Made by a program: the position numbers and the translations under genes
Source: Phragmitibacter flavus
Lineage (GTDB): Bacteria > Verrucomicrobiota > Verrucomicrobiia > Verrucomicrobiales > Verrucomicrobiaceae
DNA length: 64,000 nt
Assembly (NCBI RefSeq): GCF_005780165.1
Contig: NZ_VAUV01000008.1
Coordinates: forward strand, 1 to 64,000
Direction of reading: 5' to 3'
Part shown: positions 45,975-55,051 of the stretch, piece by piece
Layout of the letters: each line of letters opens with the position of its first letter
How positions within the stretch are numbered: position 1 is the first letter of the stretch
Notes under the pieces: generated by a model
What the model saw: the letters and a program-made list of their open reading frames with translations, nothing else
Databases searched by the model: none
What the model was told of the DNA's origin: nothing

Positions 45975-47371
45975 AAACATTGATCCTTTAGAAGTTGCTC
46001 TCTCAATGGATCCAGGCACGCACCCGCATCCTCAGGTTTTCCGCAAAACCCTTTTTCAAAAGTGGAAACACAATTAAAATCCACCAACCGATCCACCCCG
46101 GTCGCATACAATCCGGCAAACGCCCGCACATAAAAATCCGCCCGCGTCCCCGCCTCATAATCCGCCCATCCCAACGGCCAGCCATACGCGGAATTCTCAA
46201 AGATCGAACGGATATACCCCGCCACATGACGCGGATGCCAGCCCTGCGCCATCAAGGTGCGCGTCACCAGTTGCATTCCCGCAGGCTTCAACAACCGGTC
46301 ATTAGGATCCTCCAGCACCCTCCGCACACACGGCGGCAACATTGCCATCGGAAGCTGCCCATAAGTCTGCGACCACCTCTCCGGCGGATCATGCCGCGTC
46401 GAATAAAAATGCTCATGAAAACGCCTCAACCGCGAAGCCAGATAGTCATCCAGCAAACGCCTCGTGCCCTCGCTCTGTTCCGGAATGCGCACACAAGCCC
46501 GGCGCGCCAGCTCATGCACGCTGTCCTCCACCTTCCTCACCTCCAGGGCACCCCGATAATCCATCTCGTGCAACGGAATCGCCCGCAACGCCGGCGAGTT
46601 CCCCTCCAGCCCCAGATGCTTTTCCATGCCGCTCAACCCCGGCTTCAGGTAATTCGTAAATGGCATCCTCACCATGCGCGTGTGCAGCGGATCACCGTAT
46701 TCCGAAATGTCGATCGAGATCATCTCCCTCGCCCCCGTCGCCCCCGGCCCCACATGCACCGCCGTGATTTCCACCGGCACCGCGCAAACCTTCGAAGCCG
46801 CTACCTTCACCTCCTGCGCCACATGCTCCAGCAACAGCCCCAGTCCACCAAAAGCCTCCTGCATCGCCAGATCAATCCTGCTCTGAAACATCGCCGGCAC
46901 CCGCAGCTGACACAACTCCGCCAGCTCCGGCGCAGGTCCCAATTTTCGGATCGATTCCGCCACCTCCCCCTCCCGCCGCACACGCCACACAAAATGATGC
47001 CCCTGACCCGTGATCACATGCAATGGACGAATCCCCCACTTCAACAACAACGCCTCAATCACCCGCACCACCGGCTCCTGCAGTTCAAACGCCCACAACG
47101 GATCCCGATAAGCCTCCAACGGCGAATCAAAATTCACATACTCCAAATCGAGATGCAGCAACAGCGACTCCTCATCCGCCAGCGACCTCGACACATCCGT
47201 CTGCTGATCCAACAACCGGTTCAATTCCGTCGGCAAATGCAACGCCCGCGGATCAAAGGACTGCCCGTCCGCTTTCGTGATGTAGATCGCACTCGCCTTC
47301 TCAAGCGAGTCGCCTCCCAAAAATTCCATCAACCGTTCTCGCACGGCAGCATCAGCATAAAAATGGTCCAT
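45971..47371 (-). CDS. single-chain primase-like protein (PriS-like core plus PriL-like Fe-S domain)
   Basis: A 466-residue protein that I read as an archaeo-eukaryotic primase homologue. Motif I is LHLDLEY (D75, E77). Motif II is TGQGHHFVW (H125/H126). Motif III is SIDISEY (D221), followed by R235-x-P and K243-P-G, as in the PriS RxPxSxHxKTG segment. From about 340 the protein resembles the Fe-S domain of the primase large subunit: LPPC (C348), then C434, C443 and C452, with RxDFYVRAFAGLYATGV between. Separate PriS and PriL chains are usual; here they would be one chain. The assignment rests on motifs only. ATG 47371 is used; a TTG lies one codon before. It is the first gene of the run. Confidence 0.72.
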   Translation of the reverse strand: MDHFYADAAVRERLMEFLGGDSLEKASAIYITKADGQSFDPRALHLPTELNRLLDQQTDVSRSLADEESLLLHLDLEYVNFDSPLEAYRDPLWAFELQEPVVRVIEALLLKWGIRPLHVITGQGHHFVWRVRREGEVAESIRKLGPAPELAELCQLRVPAMFQSRIDLAMQEAFGGLGLLLEHVAQEVKVAASKVCAVPVEITAVHVGPGATGAREMISIDISEYGDPLHTRMVRMPFTNYLKPGLSGMEKHLGLEGNSPALRAIPLHEMDYRGALEVRKVEDSVHELARRACVRIPEQSEGTRRLLDDYLASRLRRFHEHFYSTRHDPPERWSQTYGQLPMAMLPPCVRRVLEDPNDRLLKPAGMQLVTRTLMAQGWHPRHVAGYIRSIFENSAYGWPLGWADYEAGTRADFYVRAFAGLYATGVDRLVDFNCVSTFEKGFCGKPEDAGACLDPLREQLLKDQCL

Positions 47372-47528
47372 CAAATTATTCGGGAGATCATGGTTGCATT
47401 CGGTGTCATTCCATCATCGGCGGCATCCCCAGTAATTCGCTTCAGCCAAACTTCATGGTTGTGCGTCGCCGCCATTTGCCTCCGAACCGATTCAAGGTAG
47501 GTTGCACCAAATTTACCCCTTAACCCCC

Positions 47529-48689
47529 ATGAAATCCTCCGCGCGATTGTTTCTCCTGCTCGTCCTGCTCACTGGCTCCCTGCTTCAAGCGGAAACCAAA
47601 AAGCCCGTTTCGCTCACCTCCGCCCTGCTACCGTTTGTCGACAAGAACGAACTCGCGGGCGCGGTCATGCTGGTCGCCAACAAGAGCAGGATCATCACCA
47701 TCGAAACCGTCGGCAGGGCAGACATTGCCGCCGACCGGCCCATGGCGAAAGACGACTTGTTCTGGATCGCCTCCATGACCAAACCCATGACCGCCGCCGC
47801 GTTCATGATGCTCGTCGACGAAGGTAAGGTAAAGCTGGGCGATCGTGTCACCAAACACCTTCCAGAGTTTCGTGAACAAATGGTTATCGCGAAAAAAGAC
47901 GACGATCAAATCTTGCTCAAAAAACCCAAACAACCCATCCTCATCCGCCATCTCCTCAATCACACCAGCGGTCTCCCCTTCACCTCTGCCCTGGAAATTC
48001 CCACCCTCGACATGCTGCGCCTCGAAACCGCCGTGCGCAGCTACGCCGCCGCCCCGCTGCTCAGCGAACCCGGCACCACCTACCTCTACAGCAACGAAGG
48101 CATCAACACCCTCGGCCGCATCATCGAGATCATCTCCGGCATGTCCTATCAAGAGTTCATGCAGAAACGCCTGCTCGAGCCCCTTTCCATGAAAGACACC
48201 ACCTTCTTCCCCAGCGAAGAACAACTCAAACGCCTCGTCAAAACCTACAAACCCAAACCCGGCAGCAAATCCGCGCTCGAAGAAACCCGCACCGGTTATC
48301 TGCGGTTTCCGCTCAGCGATCCCGCCCGCCAGCCCATGCCTGGCGGCGGCCTCTTCTCCACCGCCGAAGATGTCGCGCACTTCTGCCAAATGATCCTCAA
48401 CAACGGCACTTTCCGAGGCCAGCGGCTCCTCAGCGAAGAAAGCGTCAGCCAGATGATCACCCGCCAAACCCCCGAAACCCTCAAGGAAAGCTACGGTTAT
48501 GGCTTCACCGTCAGCGACCACGGCGTCGGCCATGGCGGTGCCCTCTCGACCAACATGACCATCATCCCCTCCATGAACTTCATCTCCATCTACCTCGTCC
48601 AGCATGAAGGCTTTCCGGGCCAGGGCAAAACCGCCGGAGGCGCTTTCATCAGCACCGCCCTCAATCTCTACGGCCCCTTGCGACCGTAG
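47529..48689 (+). CDS. secreted beta-lactamase-type serine hydrolase
   Basis: A 386-residue exported protein of the class C beta-lactamase / penicillin-binding fold (esterases, peptidases). A signal peptide lies at about 1-21. The catalytic tetrad is SMTK (82-85), then YSN (187-189), and GHGGAL near the C-terminus takes the place of the KTG box, as in family VIII esterases. Full length. ATG 47529 opens the leader; an in-frame upstream start has none. It is convergent-free and alone, 117 bp before the DUF4407 gene. Substrate specificity cannot be deduced. Confidence 0.92.
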   Translation: MKSSARLFLLLVLLTGSLLQAETKKPVSLTSALLPFVDKNELAGAVMLVANKSRIITIETVGRADIAADRPMAKDDLFWIASMTKPMTAAAFMMLVDEGKVKLGDRVTKHLPEFREQMVIAKKDDDQILLKKPKQPILIRHLLNHTSGLPFTSALEIPTLDMLRLETAVRSYAAAPLLSEPGTTYLYSNEGINTLGRIIEIISGMSYQEFMQKRLLEPLSMKDTTFFPSEEQLKRLVKTYKPKPGSKSALEETRTGYLRFPLSDPARQPMPGGGLFSTAEDVAHFCQMILNNGTFRGQRLLSEESVSQMITRQTPETLKESYGYGFTVSDHGVGHGGALSTNMTIIPSMNFISIYLVQHEGFPGQGKTAGGAFISTALNLYGPLRP

Positions 48690-48805
48690 TCCGCCGATTT
48701 CCCCCGCCAAATCACCCACGCCAGAGTTTTCCTGTATGGAAACCTCCCGTTCCACAGTATCTCTGCGGTGACGGCGACTCTTTCCCAGCCACCCCGACTC
48801 TCCTC

Positions 48806-50512
48806 ATGAGCTCCTCCAATCCCATCAAACGCCTGTTCTTCTGGCTCTCCTCCGCAGGCACCGAGACCCTCGACCAGTGCCCCGACTGGGAACAACGCAA
48901 ATACGTCGCCTTTGGAGCCACCGTCCTCGTCCCCTCCGTTTTCGCCTTCATCGCCTGCGCCTACGCCCTCTCCACCCTCACCGAAAACCCCGGCGTCATC
49001 TACCCCGTCGCCGCCGTCTGGGCCTTCATCATTCTCACCATCGACCGCGCCCTGCTCGCCTCCTACCGACCCTACCTCGGTTTCTTCCGCAAAATGAGCC
49101 AGTTCACCCTGCGCTTCGTCGTCGCCATGCTCATGGGCCTCACCATCGCCCACCCGCTCGTCCTTCTTCTCTTCAGTGACACGATCCACACCGTCATTGA
49201 AAAAGAGCGGGAAGTCGAAATGGCCGAGGTTCGCTCCCGATTTGACGTCGAAAAAACCAAAGCCCGCACCGAACTCGCCTCCATCGAACAAGGCATCGCC
49301 GGCCAGCGCGAACTCTGGGACAAAACCTTCCAGGCCGAATTCGTCGTCAAACAGGAAGTCACAGACGACGCCCCCATTGCTGGCCTGACCCCTGAGCAAA
49401 ACACCGAGCTCAAAGCCGCCATCGAGGAATCCACCGCCCCCGTTCGCGCCCGCCTCACTGCCAACGCCAATCAAGCCGCCGAACTCACCCCCGCTTATAC
49501 CAAAATCCAGGGTGAACTCGCCAGCTGGCAGGCCGAATTTGAACGCGAAGTCAACGGTCAGCGCTCCGGCATCGTCGGACTCGGCCCGCGCGCCAAGTCC
49601 ATCCAGGAAGACCAGCTCGCCTGGCGTCGCGAAGAAACCCGCCGCCTCGGCGCTCTCCTCGAACACCTCAGCAGTGAAAAAAGCAGTCTCGAAACCCAAA
49701 GCCGTCAGGCCGAACAGGCTGCCATTGCCACCTTTGAAGGCAAGCTCGCCAGCCTCGCTGCCAAACAGCAGGCCGAAGAAGCCCGCGTGACCGCCCTTCG
49801 CCAAAAAGTCGAATCCGACCAGGCCTCCCAGTTCGCCGATCAGCAGTCCCAGCTTCGCGGCACCATCAAACAACAAATCGACGCCCGCCTCACCGAACTC
49901 GAGCGTATGCAAGGCGAACTCGCCAGCGTCGCCAACGAAGAAGCCGAACGCCTCGCCGCCCTCAAAGCCGAACCCCGCCGCGACATCCTCACCCAAACCC
50001 TTGCCCTCCACGGCCTTTTTGGTGCTGGCAGCGAAGGTGGCCAGTTCGCCTTCTACACCTACCTCATTCTCACCCTGCTTTTCATGCTGGTCGACACCAT
50101 CCCCCTCATCGTCAAATTCTTCTGCCGCCCAGGCCCGTATGACACGCTTCTCGACCGCGACGAAGTCCGCTTCTCCTCCGAACACCAATCCTTCCTCAAA
50201 AGCAACGCCCGCTACATGGACCAGCTCACCGCCGGCAACCTTGTCGCCGTGACCCGCAACAAACCCCTCGAACACGCCCTCGTCGACGGTGTCGAACACA
50301 CCCGCGCCGCCCGCGAATTCCTTGATTCCATCATCGAACTCGAAAAATCCTTCCACGAAAAACTCCGCCTCGAAGAACTCGCCGCCCAAGAAGCCGCCCC
50401 CGAAAAACAGGCCATCCTCGAAGCCATCAAAAAGCAGTTTTATGATGACATGCAACTTCGCATGACCCAGTTCTTCTCCCAAAACCACCGCTCCGCCGAC
50501 TTCCGCGCGTAG
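48806..50512 (+). CDS. DUF4407 membrane coiled-coil protein
   Basis: A 568-residue inner-membrane protein. Three hydrophobic segments fall in about 32-132 (FGATVLVPSVFAFIACAYALS; VIYPVAAVWAFIILTIDRAL; the third near 110-128), followed by a long Glu/Gln/Ala-rich coiled coil (about 130-400) and a fourth membrane helix near 420-437. The C-terminal part is charged and helical. The LTIDRALLASYRP segment is typical of DUF4407. The family has no settled function and occurs in varied bacteria, where it is sometimes linked to envelope or mobile-element contexts. It ends in a convergent terminator with the oxidoreductase gene. Confidence 0.9.
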   Translation: MSSSNPIKRLFFWLSSAGTETLDQCPDWEQRKYVAFGATVLVPSVFAFIACAYALSTLTENPGVIYPVAAVWAFIILTIDRALLASYRPYLGFFRKMSQFTLRFVVAMLMGLTIAHPLVLLLFSDTIHTVIEKEREVEMAEVRSRFDVEKTKARTELASIEQGIAGQRELWDKTFQAEFVVKQEVTDDAPIAGLTPEQNTELKAAIEESTAPVRARLTANANQAAELTPAYTKIQGELASWQAEFEREVNGQRSGIVGLGPRAKSIQEDQLAWRREETRRLGALLEHLSSEKSSLETQSRQAEQAAIATFEGKLASLAAKQQAEEARVTALRQKVESDQASQFADQQSQLRGTIKQQIDARLTELERMQGELASVANEEAERLAALKAEPRRDILTQTLALHGLFGAGSEGGQFAFYTYLILTLLFMLVDTIPLIVKFFCRPGPYDTLLDRDEVRFSSEHQSFLKSNARYMDQLTAGNLVAVTRNKPLEHALVDGVEHTRAAREFLDSIIELEKSFHEKLRLEELAAQEAAPEKQAILEAIKKQFYDDMQLRMTQFFSQNHRSADFRA

Positions 50513-50531
50513 CGCAGATCCCCCCACTAAA

Positions 50532-50563
50532 AAACCTCTCCCGACCAAAGCCAGGAGAGGTTT
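50532..50563. terminator. bidirectional rho-independent terminator
   Basis: AAACCTCTCC (50532-50541) pairs perfectly with GGAGAGGTTT (50554-50563). Six A residues before the stem give a U-run for the leftward oxidoreductase gene; a short T-run follows for the rightward DUF4407 gene. Confidence 0.9.
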
Positions 50564-50586
50564 CCAAATCAATCAAGACCACTCAC

Positions 50587-52044
50587 TTACTTCATCCAAC
50601 CCTCGCGATAAGCCGCGCGTTTGATGAACTTGTTGGCCGACTCCACATTGGTCACCTTGCCAGCGTCCTTGTCCCAAACAATCGTCTCACCGGAACGGAT
50701 CGCCAGGTTGCCCAGCAACACGAACTCGGTCAGCGGGCAGCTGTAATCGAAGTTCGAGCTCGGCGTGCCACCATTGACGATGCAATGCGCCCACTCACCC
50801 TGCGGGTTGTTCGGCTTCGGACTGCGAGCCTCGGTTTTTTTGATCTTGCCATCGCGCATCGCGATTTTCGTTTCCGTAAACTTCGCGTCAGGATAAACCG
50901 CCGGGCTTGCGCAATACGCTTCGCCTTCATAAACCAAAGCATCCGTGCCTTGGAAAATCATCCCGCTCGACGCCTTCGCCCAGCCTTCATCGGTCATGGC
51001 CGACATCATCTCAGGCTTTTCAGGCTTGTTCGGTTTGCCATCTTTCGAACCATCCTGCCAGCTCACCACCAAAGGCTCTGGATTGTTCGGACCCACCGCA
51101 AAGTGATACTTCAACGATGCCCAGGTAGGCGCGCAAAGATCCGTCGTCTCACCGGACACCACTTCAATTTTCGTGGGAATCGCCTGACCAAGAATGCTGA
51201 ACGTCGCATCCATGATGTGGCAACCCATGTCGCCCAACGCACCGGAACCGAACTGCCACCAACCACGCCAGTTGAACGGATGAACCTTGTTGCCCCACTT
51301 GGTGCTCTGACCCTCAGGAATTTCGAACTCGAAATAAGGCTCCATTGCCTCCTGCGCCAGCCACAAATCCCAATCCAATTCCGACGGCACTTCAGCCGCC
51401 AACTTTTTCAGCGGCCCTTGTGGCCAGATGGGACGGTTGGTCCACAAATTGATCGACTTCAACGTGCCAATCGCACCCTGCTCGATCCATTCCTTGGCAA
51501 GACGCTGACCTTCCATCGTCCGCCCCTGGTTGCCCATCTGCGTAACCACACCAGCTGCTTTCGCGGCCTTGTGCAATTCGCGCACTTCCCAGATGTAGTT
51601 ACAAAGCGGCTTCTGCACACAGATATGTTTGCCGTAACCGAGAGCCCACATCGCTGCAGGGAAATGGGTGTGGTCAGGAGTGCTGATGATCACGCCATCA
51701 ATTTCCTTGTGATTCTCATCCAGCATCTTGCGGAAGTCCTGATACAGCTTCGGAGCCGTCGCAGGAGCGGTCAGACCAGCATCCACAAAAGTCTTCGCAT
51801 GACGTGCGGCAGCCTGTTCGAGCCGACCCTTGTCCACGTCGCAAAGCGCCACCACATTGTGATCCAGCGCAATGGCCTGGGTATCCGACTGTCCTTTGCC
51901 AAACGCACCGATAATGGCCAGATTGAGCTTTTTGCCGGCCGTATTTTGACCGTGCAGCAGGAGGTTGGGGAAACTGAATGCACCCCCCGCGACCGCAGCG
52001 GAAGAGGTGAGGAAACGACGGCGATTAAAGGATGTTTTGGCCAT
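50587..52044 (-). CDS. Tat-exported Gfo/Idh/MocA-family oxidoreductase
   Basis: A 485-residue NAD(P)-dependent oxidoreductase-like protein with an NRRRFLTSS leader plus a hydrophobic stretch, i.e. a Tat-type signal. The Rossmann segment LAIIGAFGKGQSDTQAIA, with ALCDVDKGRL, differs from the usual GxGxxG (here GAFGKG). The EKPLCNYIWE-like segment appears as VQKPLCNYIWEVRELHKAA with the conserved Lys-Pro. Many verrucomicrobial genomes carry dozens of these, with sugar-related substrates. ATG 52044 is preferred, because the open frame upstream has no homology. It is divergent from hpf. Confidence 0.9.
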   Translation of the reverse strand: MAKTSFNRRRFLTSSAAVAGGAFSFPNLLLHGQNTAGKKLNLAIIGAFGKGQSDTQAIALDHNVVALCDVDKGRLEQAAARHAKTFVDAGLTAPATAPKLYQDFRKMLDENHKEIDGVIISTPDHTHFPAAMWALGYGKHICVQKPLCNYIWEVRELHKAAKAAGVVTQMGNQGRTMEGQRLAKEWIEQGAIGTLKSINLWTNRPIWPQGPLKKLAAEVPSELDWDLWLAQEAMEPYFEFEIPEGQSTKWGNKVHPFNWRGWWQFGSGALGDMGCHIMDATFSILGQAIPTKIEVVSGETTDLCAPTWASLKYHFAVGPNNPEPLVVSWQDGSKDGKPNKPEKPEMMSAMTDEGWAKASSGMIFQGTDALVYEGEAYCASPAVYPDAKFTETKIAMRDGKIKKTEARSPKPNNPQGEWAHCIVNGGTPSSNFDYSCPLTEFVLLGNLAIRSGETIVWDKDAGKVTNVESANKFIKRAAYREGWMK

Positions 52045-52355
52045 ATTTGAGTTGGTATTGTGAATTGGAAAACGTGCGGCGCAAAGCCCAGCGTGGGCTA
52101 AAAGGCTAGGTGATTCAAACGTGCATGGCGATCTCTTTTTACGGGTGGTTCGGGAAAATTTCTTATTTCGCACGCAAAATTCCCCGGCCTCATCTTCACC
52201 GTCATAAAATTCGTGCCTGAAACCTGTATCGGGGGTTCAAATTTTCCAACAAGGTCACCCATCTGTTGTCTAAATCACTAAGCGCCAACCAAATCAGACC
52301 TCTGTTTTGGAACCAACGGTGCAGACAGAAAACACAACCAACCAACTGAAGAACC
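52045..52355. other. divergent intergenic region, oxidoreductase / hpf
   Basis: This 311-bp gap presumably contains promoters for both flanking genes. It is AT-richer than the coding DNA around it, but I could not identify paired -35/-10 boxes with confidence, and no small gene, hairpin or operator is evident. Confidence 0.35.
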
Positions 52356-52706
52356 ATGCAAATTCATTTAGACCCAAGGAACTTCCGGTTTACCACTCCC
52401 ATCCGCCAGTATGTCTCGCAGAAAATGGAGTCTCTCGGCGATCTCGCCGACATTTTAGCCGCCCACGTGGTGCTCTCCCACAACCCGTCCGAGAATCCGG
52501 AAAAGCAATACACCATCAAAGCCCACCTCGCCGTTCCGGGTCCCGACATTCACGCCAAACAAACCGGCGGAGATGTCTACAGCACCCTCAACAAAGTCAG
52601 CAGCCAGCTGGCCCGCCAGCTGCGCAAACGCCATACCGCACTGATCGACAAACGCCGCCAAAAAGTGCAGCGCACCGTCGAACAAGAAAAACGTCTCGGC
52701 GCATAA
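52356..52706 (+). CDS. hpf: short-form ribosome hibernation factor HPF
   Basis: A 116-residue cytoplasmic protein of the HPF/RaiA (YfiA) family that binds the 30S subunit in stationary phase. It starts IHLDPRNFRFTTPIRQYVSQK and has the basic C-terminal helix with RQLRKRHTALIDKRRQK. It is the short form without the dimerising C-terminal domain of long HPF, so a separate 100S-promoting factor may be needed. ATG 52356 is the only reasonable start. A terminator hairpin follows. It is followed, after hairpins, by aspS on the opposite strand. Confidence 0.93.
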   Translation: MQIHLDPRNFRFTTPIRQYVSQKMESLGDLADILAAHVVLSHNPSENPEKQYTIKAHLAVPGPDIHAKQTGGDVYSTLNKVSSQLARQLRKRHTALIDKRRQKVQRTVEQEKRLGA

Positions 52707-52732
52707 TACTTCCGAATCAAGACTCAAACACC

Positions 52733-52766
52733 ACCCCGTGCAAGCCACCCTTGCCCGGGTTTTTTA
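52733..52766 (+). terminator. rho-independent terminator after hpf
   Basis: ACCCCGTGCAAG pairs imperfectly with CTTGCCCGGGT around a CCAC-type loop, followed by six T residues (52760-52766). Two mismatched positions weaken the stem, but the T-run is clear. Confidence 0.8.
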
Positions 52767-52779
52767 TTGCCCATGGAGC

Positions 52780-52833
52780 GCCGATGTGTCATCGGCTAAG
52801 AAATCCCATCGGACCACCGACGTTCCGTCGATC
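52780..52833. repeat. hairpin and ACCGACG repeat between hpf and aspS (copy 1)
   Basis: GCCGATG (52780-52786) pairs with CATCGGC (52790-52796). It is followed by TCGGACCACCGACGTT-C-CGTCG (52809-52830). This second part recurs at 63365-63386 with a single base change, after another gene end. Confidence 0.65.
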
Positions 52834-52849
52834 TCGAGTCATCACTCGA

Positions 52850-54673
52850 TCACTTCACCCCTTCGACACCCGTCTCAGCCACCTTCTCCTTCGGCTTGAA
52901 CGTGCTCTGCACATACAAATCCCTCAACTGCTTGAAGTCCACCGACCCCGGACTCATCGTCATCAACTCCTGACCCCGGTTGTTCTTCGGAAACGCAATC
53001 ACCTCACGGATGCTGTCCTCGCCAGCCGCCAGCATGATGATCCGATCCAACCCGAGCGCCAGTCCACCATGCGGCGGCGCGCCATATTGAAACGCTTCCA
53101 AAATGTGGCCAAACATTTCGTGCTGCTCCTCACCCGTCACCCCCAGCACCTCAAACATTTTCGCCTGCAAATCACTCTCGTGAATTCGCAATGACCCCCC
53201 ACCCAGCTCAGTGCCGTTCAACACCACGTCATACGCCACCGCCCGCACCTTCGCATACTCCCCAGCCTCAAGCAGCGGAATATCTTCCGCCTTCGGACGC
53301 GTGAACGGATGATGCACCGCGTTCCACTTGCCGTCTTCTTCACTGTAACCCAGCAACGGAAAATCAATCACCCACAAGAAGTTCAACTTCTCCGTGTCTT
53401 TCGTGATCCCCTGCATGTCCGCAATCTCAAGGCGCACCCGACCCAAAATCGTCGACGTGCTCTCCCACTCACCGGCCACAAAAAACACGATGTCACCTTC
53501 CTCGATCGCCATCTTCGCCACCAAACCCGCCTTCTCTTCCTCGGTGAAGAACTTCCACAACGGCGACTTGTATTCGCCGTTCTCGCACTTGATGAACGCC
53601 AGCGTCTTCACCGGCAACCCGGCCTGAATGGCAATCTCGTTCAAGCGGTTCATCTGTCCGGTCGTCAGACACGCAAACCCCTTCGCGTTGATCGCACGCA
53701 CCACGCCGCCCTTGTCAAAAGTGCCACGGAAAATCTTGAACTCTGTCTTCGCGAACACATCGCCCAAATCCACGATTTCATTCCCAAAACGCGTGTCCGG
53801 CTTGTCGCTGCCAAACCGATCCATCGCCTCTTTCCAAGTCATGCGCAAAAACGGCGTGGGGATGTCCACCCCGCGACCCGCCTTGAACATCGACGCCACC
53901 AATCCCTCGACCAGCGCATAAATGTCCTCCTCCGTCACAAACGAAGCTTCGATGTCCACCTGCGTAAACTCCGGCTGACGATCCGCCCGCAAATCTTCAT
54001 CGCGGAAACAACGCGCAATTTGAAAATACTTCTCCAAACCGGCCACCATCAACAGCTGCTTGTATTGCTGCGGCGCCTGCGGCAACGCGTAAAATTTCCC
54101 CGGGTTCAACCGCGCCGGCACCAAAAAGTCCCGCGCGCCCTCAGGCGTCGACTTCGACAAAATCGGCGTCTCCACCTCCACAAACCCCGCCTCGTCCAGA
54201 TAATCCCGCGTGGCCTTCACAATGCGATGCCGCGTGCGCAGGTTCTTGTTCATGCGCGGACGACGCAAATCCAGATAGCGATACTTCAAGCGCAAATCCT
54301 CGTTGCTCAGCTCCGTGTCCAACTGAAATGGCAGCACCGCCGCCTTGTTCAGCACCTCGGCTACCTGCGCCACGATCTCGATCGCGCCCGTCGCCAGCTT
54401 TTCATTCGCCGTGCCCTCAAGCCGCTGCACCACTTTGCCCGAAACGCGCAACACATCTTCATCCCGCAGCTTGTGGCTCAACGCCGCCGCCTCAGGACTC
54501 TCCTCCGAACGGAACACCACCTGCGTAATCCCTTCACGGTCACGCAAATCCACAAAAATCACCCCACCCTGGTCACGCACCGTGTTGATCCAGCCCGTGA
54601 GCGTGACGGTTTCCCCGATATGATCCGGGCGAAGTTCGTTGCAATGGTGGGTGCGGTAGACGTTGGCGATCAT
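52850..54673 (-). CDS. aspS: aspartyl-tRNA synthetase
   Basis: A 607-residue class II enzyme of the long bacterial type, with an N-terminal OB anticodon-binding domain (TVTLTGWINTVRDQGGVIFVDLRDREG), the catalytic core and the bacterial GAD insertion (about 300-420). Class II motif 2 is FRDEDLRADRQPEFTQVD; motif 3 is GLALGLDRIIML. ATG 54673 is preferred; the upstream extension of 28 codons has no homology. The start is preceded on the coding strand by CCTCCT rather than a Shine-Dalgarno sequence. It is opposite to hpf and to the vapBC-like pair, so it is a single-gene unit. Confidence 0.96.
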   Translation of the reverse strand: MIANVYRTHHCNELRPDHIGETVTLTGWINTVRDQGGVIFVDLRDREGITQVVFRSEESPEAAALSHKLRDEDVLRVSGKVVQRLEGTANEKLATGAIEIVAQVAEVLNKAAVLPFQLDTELSNEDLRLKYRYLDLRRPRMNKNLRTRHRIVKATRDYLDEAGFVEVETPILSKSTPEGARDFLVPARLNPGKFYALPQAPQQYKQLLMVAGLEKYFQIARCFRDEDLRADRQPEFTQVDIEASFVTEEDIYALVEGLVASMFKAGRGVDIPTPFLRMTWKEAMDRFGSDKPDTRFGNEIVDLGDVFAKTEFKIFRGTFDKGGVVRAINAKGFACLTTGQMNRLNEIAIQAGLPVKTLAFIKCENGEYKSPLWKFFTEEEKAGLVAKMAIEEGDIVFFVAGEWESTSTILGRVRLEIADMQGITKDTEKLNFLWVIDFPLLGYSEEDGKWNAVHHPFTRPKAEDIPLLEAGEYAKVRAVAYDVVLNGTELGGGSLRIHESDLQAKMFEVLGVTGEEQHEMFGHILEAFQYGAPPHGGLALGLDRIIMLAAGEDSIREVIAFPKNNRGQELMTMSPGSVDFKQLRDLYVQSTFKPKEKVAETGVEGVK

Positions 54674-55051
54674 GACAAAGGAGGGCGAAAAAAGCGGGCG
54701 GTGAGATGCCCCAGAACTGGCTCTTGCGCAAGTGCCATTATGGCAATGCCCGAGCAAAGTAGAAGGGCCGTCCCGGCCCTTGCTGTTCCATCAGCCAAGG
54801 CTCGGGACGAGCCTACTACCTTCCCTGCCCCCGGAAAATCATCCCGAACATCCCCACTTCCGCATTTCAGACCAACCCGAGCCTCCTCACTGTCGACCTA
54901 ATGTCAGCTCAAACCCCAGCCCCTCTCACACTCAACTTGAGGAATCCACGCTCCGTCCTCACATCTCCTTCCCCACCTGAGAATCAGCCCCTTCTCACAC
55001 TCAAACACCACTTGAATTTCAACCCGCCCGTATTACGATTCACCCATCGAT
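54674..55051. other. intergenic region upstream of aspS and vapBC
   Basis: This 378-bp region carries the hairpin pair at 54756-54814 and two copies of a CTCACACTCAA-type sequence (about 54925 and 54994). TTGAAT at 55012 and TACGAT at 55034, separated by 16 bases, could be a promoter for the vapBC-like pair; the resulting leader would be only a few bases long. Confidence 0.4.
54756..54820. repeat. hairpin repeat AAGGGCC-gtccc-GGCCCTT (copy 2) plus second hairpin
   Basis: AAGGGCC (54763-54769) pairs with GGCCCTT (54775-54781). AGGCTCG (54798-54804) pairs with CGAGCCT (54808-54814). The first matches copy 1 at 18630 in flank and loop; where copy 1 has T-G, this copy has G-C. Confidence 0.75.
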
